NCBI GenBank assembly: GCA_951813555.1
Contig: OX638344.1
Location: 2,075,076-2,139,075 of the forward strand
Length of the DNA: 64,000 nt
Direction of reading: 5' to 3'
From: an uncultured Acidimicrobiales bacterium
Lineage (GTDB): Bacteria; Actinomycetota; Acidimicrobiia; Acidimicrobiales; Bin134
Positions within the stretch are counted from its first letter, which is position 1; each line of letters begins with the position of its first letter. The notes below the pieces were generated by a model. It was not told where the DNA came from, made no database searches, and saw only the letters and a list, made by a program, of their open reading frames with translations. The position numbers were made by a program, and so were the translations under genes. This document shows, piece by piece, positions 33,666-41,061 of the stretch.

Positions 33666-35183
33666 GTGCAAGCTGGACAGCCGTTTGACACCGTCATCGT
33701 GGGTGGGGGCTCGGCGGGTTCGGTGTTGGCTGCCCGGTTGTCAGAAGATCCCGCCCGGCAGGTTTTGCTCGTTGAGGCCGGTCCCGACCACGGGACGCGG
33801 CTGCCAGCAGAACTGGCCGATATCACAGTGTCCTCGCATCCTCTCCACGACTGGGGCGACGAGGTAAGGCTGCCCGGGGGTCGGACCCAGCCCTATCCCC
33901 GGGGGAGGGTGCTCGGAGGCAGCTCCGCGGTGAACGGCGGCATCGCGGTCAGGGCTATGCCGGCAGATTTCGATGCCTGGAGATTTGACGAATGGCGTTG
34001 GGAAGCGGTGCTGAGTTGCTTCCGGCGGCTGGAGTCTGATCCCGACGGAGAAGATCAATGGCATGGCCGAGACGGCCCCCTGCCCATCGCCCGAACGCCC
34101 GAGGCGGAGCTCAACCCGGTGCATGCCGTGTTCTATGGGGCTTGCCAAAGCACCGGCCACCGCTACATCGCCGACCACAATGCCCCGAATTCCTTCGGTG
34201 CTGGACCGCTTCCCCGCAATCGCAGAGGTCTCCAGCGGGTGTCTGCCGCTGACGCCTACCTGACCCCTGATGTCCGAAGCCGACCGAACCTGGAGGTTCG
34301 AGGCAATTGCCTGGCATTGGCACTGTGTTGGAGCGGCAACCGGGTCATTGGAGTGAGCACGGTGGTCGATGGCCAACTGGAGACAATCCCCGCCGGGGAG
34401 GTGATCGTGGCCGCCGGCGTGGTCCAGACACCGATGCTGCTATGGCGCTCCGGCATCGGCCCGGCTTCGGAACTGGCCGGTTTGGGGGTCCCCGTTGTCG
34501 TCGACCGCCCAGGCGTGGGAGCCAACTTTTCCGATCATCCGGCTATCTATCTGTTCGCGGCACCCAAACCGCAGATGGTGTCTCCTGGAGATGTCACCAT
34601 TCAGACTCTTTTGCGGTTCACCAGCTCGACGGGGCCTGCCAATGATCTTCAGCTCTTCCCGGTGGGGGCGATAGACCTGTCGGCCAACTCCCGGCGACAA
34701 GCCGAGGCTGGAGGTTTGGACACCGTCTTTGCGTTCAACGCCGCCTTGCAACGGGTGGAGATCCGGGGATCGGTCCGTCCGGTGTCCACCGACCCGGTGG
34801 ACCCGCCGGTTATCACCTATCCCTTCTTGGCCCACAGGCCCGATCTAGAGCGTCTGGCTGAGGCCTTTGAACTGGGGTTGGAGCTGCTGTCGTCACCCTC
34901 GTACCGGGAGGTGGCCAACGGCCCGATCTTCTTACCCGAAAGACTCGACCGCGAAGACTTGCTGGCCCATGTGTTTGCCAACCATGTGGCCTTCTACCAC
35001 GGGGCGGGTACGTGCGCGATGGGCCCGGTCGATGACCCGGCCGCGGTGGTCGGCCCCCGCGGTCAGGTGTGGGGAACTCAGGGGCTGCGGGTTTGCGACG
35101 CCTCAATCATGCCGGAGACTCCGAGGGCGAACACCAACCTGAACGTCATCGCCGTGGCTGAGCGGATGGCCGAGCTGATCTAG
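33666..35183 (+). CDS. GMC family oxidoreductase
   Basis: A 505-residue FAD-dependent glucose-methanol-choline oxidoreductase. The FAD-binding VIVGGGSAGSVLAARLSED starts at about residue 10; RGRVLGGSSAVNGG is GMC signature 1 and AAGVVQTPMLLWRSG is signature 2. The active-site histidine region is YHGAGTCAMG, and RVCDASIMPETPRANTNLN closes the FAD domain. It oxidises an alcohol. Its stop is interlocked with the convergent alanine dehydrogenase stop (CTAG at 35180-35183). Confidence 0.9.
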   Translation: MQAGQPFDTVIVGGGSAGSVLAARLSEDPARQVLLVEAGPDHGTRLPAELADITVSSHPLHDWGDEVRLPGGRTQPYPRGRVLGGSSAVNGGIAVRAMPADFDAWRFDEWRWEAVLSCFRRLESDPDGEDQWHGRDGPLPIARTPEAELNPVHAVFYGACQSTGHRYIADHNAPNSFGAGPLPRNRRGLQRVSAADAYLTPDVRSRPNLEVRGNCLALALCWSGNRVIGVSTVVDGQLETIPAGEVIVAAGVVQTPMLLWRSGIGPASELAGLGVPVVVDRPGVGANFSDHPAIYLFAAPKPQMVSPGDVTIQTLLRFTSSTGPANDLQLFPVGAIDLSANSRRQAEAGGLDTVFAFNAALQRVEIRGSVRPVSTDPVDPPVITYPFLAHRPDLERLAEAFELGLELLSSPSYREVANGPIFLPERLDREDLLAHVFANHVAFYHGAGTCAMGPVDDPAAVVGPRGQVWGTQGLRVCDASIMPETPRANTNLNVIAVAERMAELI

Positions 35184-36313
35184 GCGGCGTGCTGGATCAG
35201 GCCCAGCACCTCCTCGGGGGAGGTGTGGCTGAGGCCGAGCGACTCAGCCACGGCCGGCTCGGTGACCTGGCCTTGGCAGACCGACAGACCGGCCCGCAAC
35301 CCGGAATCAGATCGCATGGCCTCTGTGGGTCCCAGATCGGCCAGCTTCACCATGTAGGGGAGCGTGGCGTTCTCTAGAGCAAACGTGGATGTCCGGGGAA
35401 CCGCGCCGGGCATGTTGGCCACGCAGTAGTGGACCACGTCGTAAGCCAGATAAGTGGGATTGGCGTGAGTAGTGGGCCGAGAAGTCTCAATGCAGCCGCC
35501 CTGGTCGATGGCTACGTCGACAACGGCCGATCGAGGTCGCATCATCTTGATCATCTCGGTGGTGACCAGATGCGGGGCTCGCGCCCCTCGGATGAGGACC
35601 GCCCCGATCACCAAGTCGGCACCGAGTACAGCCTCTTCCAGTGCGCCGCCGCTGGAGTGCAGGGTGTGCAGGGCCGAGCCGTATCGCGAGCTCAAGTCCT
35701 CCAGCACATCAACGTCCCGGTCGATCACCGTCACGTCGGCGCCGAGGCCGACAGCCATCTGCACTGCGTTGCGCCCGACCACTCCTCCGCCGAGGATCAC
35801 CACCCTTGCCGGAGCCACGCCGGGGACGCCGCCGAGTAGGACGCCCCGACCGCCTTGCGACGATTCCAAACAGTGGGCCCCAGCCTGAATCGACATTCGC
35901 CCCGCCACCTGCGACATGGGAGCCAACAGGGGCAAGCCTCCATTGGGCCCTACCACCGATTCGTAGGCGATGGCCGTGACTCCCCGTTCGATTAAATCCG
36001 CAGTTTGAACTGCGTCTGCCGCCAGATGCAGGTAGGTGAAGATCACCTGGTCGTCTCTGAGGCGGGCCCGCTCCTCGGCCTGGGGTTCTTTGACCTTCAC
36101 AATCATCTCAGCCTGGTCGAACACCATGGCGGCAGAATCGGCAATGCACGCGCCGTGGGCGACATACTCCTCGTCGGAGAATCCCGCCCCCTCTCCGCCC
36201 CCGTGCTCAACGATCACCTGATGGCCGCGGCTTACCAATTCGGTGGCGCCACCGGGCGTCAACGCCACTCGACGCTCTTCGCTCTTTATTTCCTTCGGAA
36301 CCCCAATTCGCAT
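35180..36313 (-). CDS. ald: Alanine dehydrogenase (NAD-dependent)
   Basis: A 377-residue enzyme for L-alanine + NAD+ + H2O = pyruvate + NH3 + [22 protein letters not shown] is the diagnostic N-terminus. VKVKEPQ carries the substrate Lys, FTYLHLA the catalytic His, [15 protein letters not shown] the NAD loop. Length matches the family (about 371). ATG 36313 follows GGCGGAGG; the longer frame to 36550 crosses the regulatory spacer. Divergent from an Lrp/AsnC regulator, the arrangement known for mycobacterial ald and aldR. Confidence 0.95.
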   Translation of the reverse strand: MRIGVPKEIKSEERRVALTPGGATELVSRGHQVIVEHGGGEGAGFSDEEYVAHGACIADSAAMVFDQAEMIVKVKEPQAEERARLRDDQVIFTYLHLAADAVQTADLIERGVTAIAYESVVGPNGGLPLLAPMSQVAGRMSIQAGAHCLESSQGGRGVLLGGVPGVAPARVVILGGGVVGRNAVQMAVGLGADVTVIDRDVDVLEDLSSRYGSALHTLHSSGGALEEAVLGADLVIGAVLIRGARAPHLVTTEMIKMMRPRSAVVDVAIDQGGCIETSRPTTHANPTYLAYDVVHYCVANMPGAVPRTSTFALENATLPYMVKLADLGPTEAMRSDSGLRAGLSVCQGQVTEPAVAESLGLSHTSPEEVLGLIQHAA

Positions 36314-36407
36314 CTCATGCCTCCGCCTCAATCCGATGACGATAGTGAAATTATACCTGCGCCACAGGTGAATATATCTTGAAAATTTGCTGAGGATTGA
36401 CTCTGAA

Positions 36408-36445
36408 GTGAATAGATTATTCGTATATCGTTGTAATATCGAATA
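36408..36445. promoter_or_regulatory. Candidate Lrp/AldR binding sites in the ald-lrp spacer
   Basis: In this AT-rich spacer GAATA-GAT-TATTC (36410-36422) is a perfect inverted repeat resembling Lrp consensus sites. TATTCG (36418-36423) and CGAATA (36440-36445) form a second, wider repeat, and another GTGAATA occurs at 36368. Phased GTGAATA/CGAATA boxes on one stretch suit cooperative binding by an Lrp octamer. Confidence 0.5.
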
Positions 36446-36496
36446 GGTTATGTTTAGTCGGCTATTTGATGATTCTGGCGGTGTCAAGGAGGAGTC

Positions 36497-36964
36497 ATGC
36501 CTGTCTTGGACTTGGATTCCATCGACCGATCCATTCTCAACGAGCTTCAAGGCGATGCCCGCATCTCCAATGCCGAGTTGGCCGACCGAGTGGGGTTGTC
36601 ACCCTCGGCCTGCTATCGCCGGGTCCGCCGTCTGGAGGCCGAAGGGGTGATCGCCGGCTACGTGATGATCGTCGATCCCCAAGCCATCAATCGCTCTCTC
36701 GATGTATTCGTCGAGATCTCGCTGGTGAGCCAAAGCGAGGCATCCTTGCGCCAGTTCGAAAAGGAGGTGGTGGAGTGCCCAGAAGTGATGTCGTGCCATT
36801 TGATGGCCGGCGACGCCGACTATCTGCTCCACCTTGCGGTTGCCGATCAGCGCGACTTTGAAAGGATCCACAATCAGCACTTGTCGCGATTCAGCGGAAT
36901 GGGCCGCCTTCGGTCGAGCTTTGCCATCCGCTCTGTATGGGAGACCACCCGCCACGAGCTTTAG
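36497..36964 (+). CDS. Lrp/AsnC family transcriptional regulator (AldR-like)
   Basis: A 155-residue regulator: DSIDRSILNELQGDARISNA then the helix-turn-helix ELADRVGLSPSACYRRVRRL, and a C-terminal RAM effector domain (EVMSCHLMAGDADYLLHLAV). AGGAGGAGTC precedes the ATG. Divergence from alanine dehydrogenase implies that it senses alanine or another amino acid and controls ald, as AldR does in mycobacteria. It lies only 9 bp upstream of the unknown gene paired with the selenoprotein. Confidence 0.92.
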   Translation: MPVLDLDSIDRSILNELQGDARISNAELADRVGLSPSACYRRVRRLEAEGVIAGYVMIVDPQAINRSLDVFVEISLVSQSEASLRQFEKEVVECPEVMSCHLMAGDADYLLHLAVADQRDFERIHNQHLSRFSGMGRLRSSFAIRSVWETTRHEL

Positions 36965-36973
36965 TGTTTGAGC

Positions 36974-37957
36974 ATGACCGCGGCCGCCCAACACGCCTAC
37001 GACAGCTACGAAGCCTTGGTGGAGGACTATTTCGAGAAGGGATGGACCGACGGGCTGCCCATCATGCCCCCCACTCTCGAAAAGGTGGCCGCGTTCTTGG
37101 AGCGTGCCGGGCTCTCCGGGGATGAGGTGCTGGGCACGGTTCCCACCCGGGAGGTGACCTGCACTGCGGAGCAGGCTGCGGCGAATGCGGTCATGGCCGG
37201 CTGCCTGCCCGAGTACTTTCCCGCGGTGGTGGCCGCGGTGAGGGCTCACCTGCACCCCAAGGGCAACTGCCACTCCACCACCGGCACGCTCTCGGGCGCG
37301 GCCCAGGCGGTAATCATCAACGGGCCCGTTCGCAACGAGTTGGGCGTGGCGTCGGCCGCGGGCTGTTTCGGGCCGGGATTCCGAGCCAACGCCACTATCG
37401 GCCGGGCGCTTCGCCTGGTAATCCGCAATGTGTGCCGGGGCATACCCGGCTTTTTGGATCGGGCCAGCTATTCCACGCCGGCCCGCTACTCCTTCTGCTT
37501 CGGGGAGAACGAGGAGGCCTCCGACTGGGAGCCGCTCCACGTGCAGCGGGGGCTGGACCCTGAGCAGAGCGCAGTGACCGTCCACTCGCTCATGAAGATG
37601 GTCGAGGCCACCGACTTCACCAGCCGCTCCGCCGAGGGAGTGTGCGACACGCTGGTAACCAACATCCGGGCCAACGGCATCGCCGGGGACTCGTGGCTGG
37701 GCGAAGACGGAAACGTGGTGATCGTGATCGGCCATGAGCACCATCGCTTCTTCATCGAAGACGGCTGGTCGAAAACCGACATCCAGCAGCACCTGTGGCC
37801 CCGGCTCAATGCGCCCGCCACCAGCGCTACCGACCGCATGGCCCGTATCGGCACACCCGAAGGCATCCTGATAGTGGCCGCCGGAGGAGCCGGCATGGGA
37901 GCAAGCTGGCTTTTGCTGCCCCACCTCGCCCTGGCTATCACTGAGCCCATCTCCTAG
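36974..37957 (+). CDS. Conserved protein of unknown function, partner of UGSC selenoprotein
   Basis: A 327-residue soluble protein I cannot name. Strongly conserved-looking features are GWTDGLPIMPPT near the start, ANAVMAGCLPEYFPAV, the thiol segment PKGNCHSTTG, NGPVRNELGVASAAGCFGPG and ANATIGRALRLVIRNV. Late in the chain VIGHEHHRFFIEDGWSK suggests a metal or cofactor site. Three Cys sit next to Gly/Ser/Thr. TAGTGT lies 6 nt before ATG 36974. The selenoprotein gene follows 27 bp later, so the two probably act together; redox chemistry is a guess. Confidence 0.7.
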   Translation: MTAAAQHAYDSYEALVEDYFEKGWTDGLPIMPPTLEKVAAFLERAGLSGDEVLGTVPTREVTCTAEQAAANAVMAGCLPEYFPAVVAAVRAHLHPKGNCHSTTGTLSGAAQAVIINGPVRNELGVASAAGCFGPGFRANATIGRALRLVIRNVCRGIPGFLDRASYSTPARYSFCFGENEEASDWEPLHVQRGLDPEQSAVTVHSLMKMVEATDFTSRSAEGVCDTLVTNIRANGIAGDSWLGEDGNVVIVIGHEHHRFFIEDGWSKTDIQQHLWPRLNAPATSATDRMARIGTPEGILIVAAGGAGMGASWLLLPHLALAITEPIS

Positions 37958-37972
37958 CGGGCTCGGATCAGC

Positions 37973-37984
37973 TAATCTGACAAT
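37973..37984 (+). promoter_or_regulatory. Leaderless-type -10 element of the UGSC gene
   Basis: TAATCT at 37973-37978 followed by six bases (GACAAT) and ATG 37985 reproduces the TANNNT-N6-ATG pattern seen at several genes in this window. It implies the selenoprotein gene can be transcribed alone, beginning at its ATG. Confidence 0.45.
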
Positions 37985-38533
37985 ATGACTGCCCTCATCG
38001 GCCTCGACCCCACGTCCGGTCCATTTGATCGCACCGACGAACACGATTTCTCGCCCCGGCCGGCCAGCTTGGACGGGGCGGTGGTCGCTCTGGTGGCCAA
38101 CGGCCTCGGCGAAGGGGAGATCTTCCTGGATGCCTTGTATGACGAGTTGGCCAAGCTGAGCGATCCGCAAGCCCCGCTGAAAGTGGTGAAGAGTTCAGTG
38201 TCGATTCCGCCTGATCCGGGGGACTGGAGCCGGTTGACCGAGGAGGCAACCGTCGCCATCACCGGCTTCGGCGGTTGAGGCAGCTGTAGTGCCCGCAGTT
38301 TGCGGGACGCAGTGGAGTTGGAGTGGGCAGGCGTTCCCAGCGTCGCCATCGTCCACGAGGAGATGAGGGGATCTGCCCAGGCCATCGCCCGGGTGAGCGG
38401 ATGTGCCGATTACGAGTTTCTCACCGTCGACTATCCATGGGTTCCCATCGCCATCTGGTCGAAAGAGGAGTGCCTGGAATTGGCCGAGATCATGGCCCCC
38501 AAGGTCTTGGCCGCGTTGACCGGCCAGAGCTAA
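37985..38533 (+). CDS. UGSC family selenoprotein (TGA 38276-38278 = selenocysteine)
   Basis: Conceptual translation through the in-frame TGA gives 182 residues with U98. Upstream the protein reads VVALVANGLGEGEIFLDALY and VKSSVSIPPDPGDW, then EATVAITGFGG-U-GSC. Downstream the same frame continues without interruption as SARSLRDAVELEWAGVPSVA to a TAA stop. U-G-S-C is the hallmark of the UGSC-containing selenoprotein family, so the stop is recoding and not a frameshift or truncation. The hairpin just after TGA has the expected position. U and C two residues apart suggest a selenenylsulfide redox centre. Exact reaction unknown. Confidence 0.88.
38284..38312 (+). promoter_or_regulatory. Bacterial SECIS-like hairpin
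   Basis: CCCGCA (38292-38297) pairs perfectly with TGCGGG (38301-38306) around a GTT loop; an outer CTG/CAG (38284-38286/38310-38312) can extend the stem. The loop G lies 19 nt beyond the TGA. Bacterial SECIS elements are in-frame hairpins directly after UGA with a G at the start of a small apical loop, at about this distance, and are bound by SelB. Confidence 0.72.
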
Positions 38534-38536
38534 CCC

Positions 38537-39868
38537 CTATTTCGCCAAGTTGGAGTTTGTTGAAGTAATAGCCAGCGCGCCGAAAACGCCGACCGCGGCA
38601 ACCGCCGCGCCGAGCCAAAATGCGCTGGCAAAGGCCATTCCCGTGACGTTCTCGCCCACGGCCAGCACCAAGACTTGGACTCCTGCCGCGGTGCCCAGGC
38701 TGGTGATCGTCTGGAACATTCCGGTTGCCGCCCCCAGACGGTCCATCGGGACTGCCCCCACTACCGATACCTGGTACGCCGGCCCGGCTACTCCCAGTCC
38801 TCCGCCGGCCAGCGCTAGGCCCAGAATCACCAGCACCACAGCATCGACCAGTGCTCCGGCGGCAAAAGACACCATGGCCAGCACCACCAGAACGCTCCCC
38901 AGACAAGATGTCCATCGCTCGCCTCGGGTCGCGGTCAGCCGACCACCCACTGGCGAGCTAACGCTGAAAGAGATCAGCCGTACAACCAAGAACACAGTGG
39001 CCGCAGTGAGCGTGTACCCGTAGCGCACCTGCAAGAGCTGGGGTGCGAGGATGAACCCCCCCATATAGGCCGCGTTGGCCGTGGCTGAGGCCACCACCGG
39101 CCCGGCGTAGTTCCGGAGGCGGAACCACTCAAGCGGGACCATCGGATGGGCCGTGCGCCGCTCGATGGCCACAAACATCCAAATGGTTGCCGGCATCAGG
39201 GCCAATAGCGCCAACGCCACAGGGTGGTCGAAGCCCAGGGTGGCGCCCCGGTCCAGAGCCACCATCAAGACGACTACCGCGGCCACCAGGCTGAGCGCGC
39301 CCGCGATATCAACCGGCTTGGCCTGGCCGGTTTGGGAGGGACGCACCACCATGACTGCGGCGATCAATCCGATCGCCGCGATGGGCGTGTAGACCGCGAA
39401 GATCGCCCGCCAGCCCAACGCGTCCACCAAAGCACCGCCGGTAACCAAGCCGATGGCCGGACCTCCCACGGCGGCAAACTGGAACCAACCCATGGCCCGA
39501 GCACGTTGGTTGACCGGGAACGCGGCCATCAGGATGGCCATCCCATTGGGAATCATCATGGCTCCGCCCAGCCCTACCAACGCTCGAAAGCCGATGAAGC
39601 TCAGGGCATCCCAGGCCAGTCCGCACACTCCGGTAGCTGCCGTGAATGCCGCTAGGCCGAGGATCAGCATCCGCCGGTGGCCCCACAAATCGCCCAAGGT
39701 CCCAAATACCGTGGTTCCCGCGGCCAAACCCAGGAATGGGGCGGAGACCGCCCATGACAACGTGGCGTTGGTGGTGCCCAGACTCTCCGATATGTCCGAC
39801 AGAGAAGCCCCGATGATGGTCATGGTGGAGCCGAACACCACCTGACCAGCGAGCAGGGTTACCAGCAA
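38537..39868 (-). CDS. MFS transporter (DHA-type drug efflux-like)
   Basis: A hydrophobic protein of at least 443 residues with about 12-14 helices. GDLWGHRRMLILGLAAFTAA is the helix 2-3 loop motif; GFRALVGLGGAMMIPNGMAI is the motif-B region with Arg. Start is uncertain: TTG 39868 cuts into helix 1, while a CTG at 39922 would overlap the cupin stop (CTGA) and add 18 plausible residues. Stop lies 3 bp from the selenoprotein stop, convergent. Confidence 0.82.
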   Translation of the reverse strand: MLVTLLAGQVVFGSTMTIIGASLSDISESLGTTNATLSWAVSAPFLGLAAGTTVFGTLGDLWGHRRMLILGLAAFTAATGVCGLAWDALSFIGFRALVGLGGAMMIPNGMAILMAAFPVNQRARAMGWFQFAAVGGPAIGLVTGGALVDALGWRAIFAVYTPIAAIGLIAAVMVVRPSQTGQAKPVDIAGALSLVAAVVVLMVALDRGATLGFDHPVALALLALMPATIWMFVAIERRTAHPMVPLEWFRLRNYAGPVVASATANAAYMGGFILAPQLLQVRYGYTLTAATVFLVVRLISFSVSSPVGGRLTATRGERWTSCLGSVLVVLAMVSFAAGALVDAVVLVILGLALAGGGLGVAGPAYQVSVVGAVPMDRLGAATGMFQTITSLGTAAGVQVLVLAVGENVTGMAFASAFWLGAAVAAVGVFGALAITSTNSNLAK

Positions 39869-39918
39869 CCGCCAGGCGTACGCCGCATCGTGCGGCTGTT
39901 GATGAGTTGTTGGAGAGC

Positions 39919-40239
39919 TCAGTCTTTCAGCTCGATCAGAATTTCGTAGTAGGGCTCGGAGCCGGTATTGACCGCGGCCTCGATGCCGCCTTTAGAGATG
40001 TACATAGGCTGGCCAGGGATTACGTCGCCTTCCACCAGGCCGGAAAACTCCCCGGCCGTGTCCGGCTCGAAGTCTCCCGCGATCTTGTCGCCTGACACTT
40101 GAACGAGCACGTAGTCGTGATCGTGACGGTGGAGATCGGACCGCTCGCCGGGATCAAGACGCATCTCCCAAATCTTCACCCGATCGTTTTCCATCAACAG
40201 CTTGGTGGCCACGTTGCCGAATACTCGCTCATCGCTCAT
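39919..40239 (-). CDS. Cupin domain protein
   Basis: A 106-residue single beta-barrel cupin. DPGERSDLHRHDHDYVLVQV is the first cupin motif with the metal-binding His cluster; GDVIPGQPMYISKGG approximates the second. No catalytic assignment possible; small cupins act as isomerases, dioxygenases or binding proteins. TACGAT (40246-40251) lies 6 nt upstream of the ATG, and this -10-like element overlaps that of the divergent methyltransferase. Confidence 0.85.
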   Translation of the reverse strand: MSDERVFGNVATKLLMENDRVKIWEMRLDPGERSDLHRHDHDYVLVQVSGDKIAGDFEPDTAGEFSGLVEGDVIPGQPMYISKGGIEAAVNTGSEPYYEILIELKD

Positions 40240-40261
40240 ACCTGCATCGTAGGCTCACACC
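40240..40261. promoter_or_regulatory. Overlapping divergent leaderless promoters (cupin / methyltransferase)
   Basis: Only 22 bp separate the two ATGs. Minus strand: TACGAT (40251-40246) plus 6 nt to ATG 40239. Plus strand: TAGGCT (40250-40255) plus 6 nt to ATG 40262. The two hexamers share the central TA at 40250-40251, so RNA polymerase can probably melt only one promoter at a time. Confidence 0.45.
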
Positions 40262-41041
40262 ATGGCCGGTGCAGAGCCCCCTGGAGTTCGGTATGCCATG
40301 TCGGAGATCGCCGAGGAGGGGGAAGGACCGCGCCTGGCCCTGTTGGAGTCAATTCTCGACGGGCCCACCTTTGCTCGGTTGGAGAAGATAGGGGCGGGCG
40401 CCGGTTGGCGGTGCGCCGATGTGGGAGCCGGCCGAGGCTCGGTATCAAATTGGCTGAGACATCGCGGTGCTGAGGTGATTTCGGCGGACATCATGCCCCG
40501 GTTCTTGAGCGGACCCGACGTTCGCACGCACGACATCTGCGACGGCCCGGTGGAGGAATCGGCCTTCGACCTCGTGCACTGTCGGGCATTGCTCGCCCAT
40601 GTGGCCGACTTCGATGCGGCAGTAGACAGCTTGGTGGGCTCGGCTCGACCGGGGGGATGGGTGATGGTCGCGGAGCCCGACTACGGGACCATGATGGAGT
40701 GCGACCACGACCATCCCCGAGCCGAGGTGTTCCGTCGTTTCCGAGAGCGATCGGCTGCTGGTACCCGCATGGACGCGTTCGTTGGCCGCCGCGTCCACCA
40801 GGTGTTATGGGACCGTTTGGAAGATGTGTTCTCAGAAGGGCTTACCGACATTGTGAGCGGCGGTTCGCTGCGAGCCCGGTACCGCCGCTTCACCATGGAG
40901 GTGGCCCGCCCGCTCAGCGCTCGACGCGATGATTACGACGAAGCCGACTACGACGAACTGTTGGCCTGCTTTGACGATCCCACCTTCCGCTACATCGATT
41001 GCCTCTGGGTTGCCGTCTGGGGAAAGCGACCCGGGGGGTAG
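40262..41041 (+). CDS. SAM-dependent methyltransferase (class I)
   Basis: A 259-residue Rossmann-fold methyltransferase. WRCADVGAGRGSVSNWL is motif I (SAM glycine loop), FDLVHCRALLAHVADFDAAV covers motifs III-IV, and ARPGGWVMVAEPD is motif V-like. It belongs with the UbiE-like small-molecule methyltransferases; acceptor unknown. Leaderless-type start. It runs codirectionally into the phosphotransferase-fold gene 20 bp downstream. Confidence 0.88.
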   Translation: MAGAEPPGVRYAMSEIAEEGEGPRLALLESILDGPTFARLEKIGAGAGWRCADVGAGRGSVSNWLRHRGAEVISADIMPRFLSGPDVRTHDICDGPVEESAFDLVHCRALLAHVADFDAAVDSLVGSARPGGWVMVAEPDYGTMMECDHDHPRAEVFRRFRERSAAGTRMDAFVGRRVHQVLWDRLEDVFSEGLTDIVSGGSLRARYRRFTMEVARPLSARRDDYDEADYDELLACFDDPTFRYIDCLWVAVWGKRPGG

Positions 41042-41061
41042 GCGCGTGGTAAGCCATCGGG

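Noticed and set aside
36599..38170. 523-codon minus-strand ORF
   Set aside because: It is antisense to the Lrp regulator, the unknown conserved gene and part of the selenoprotein, all with clear family sequence or signals.
38300..38533. Separate 77-codon ORF after the selenoprotein TGA
   Set aside because: It is in the same frame as the 37985 ORF and continues the UGSC family sequence; it is the C-terminal half of one selenoprotein, not a gene.
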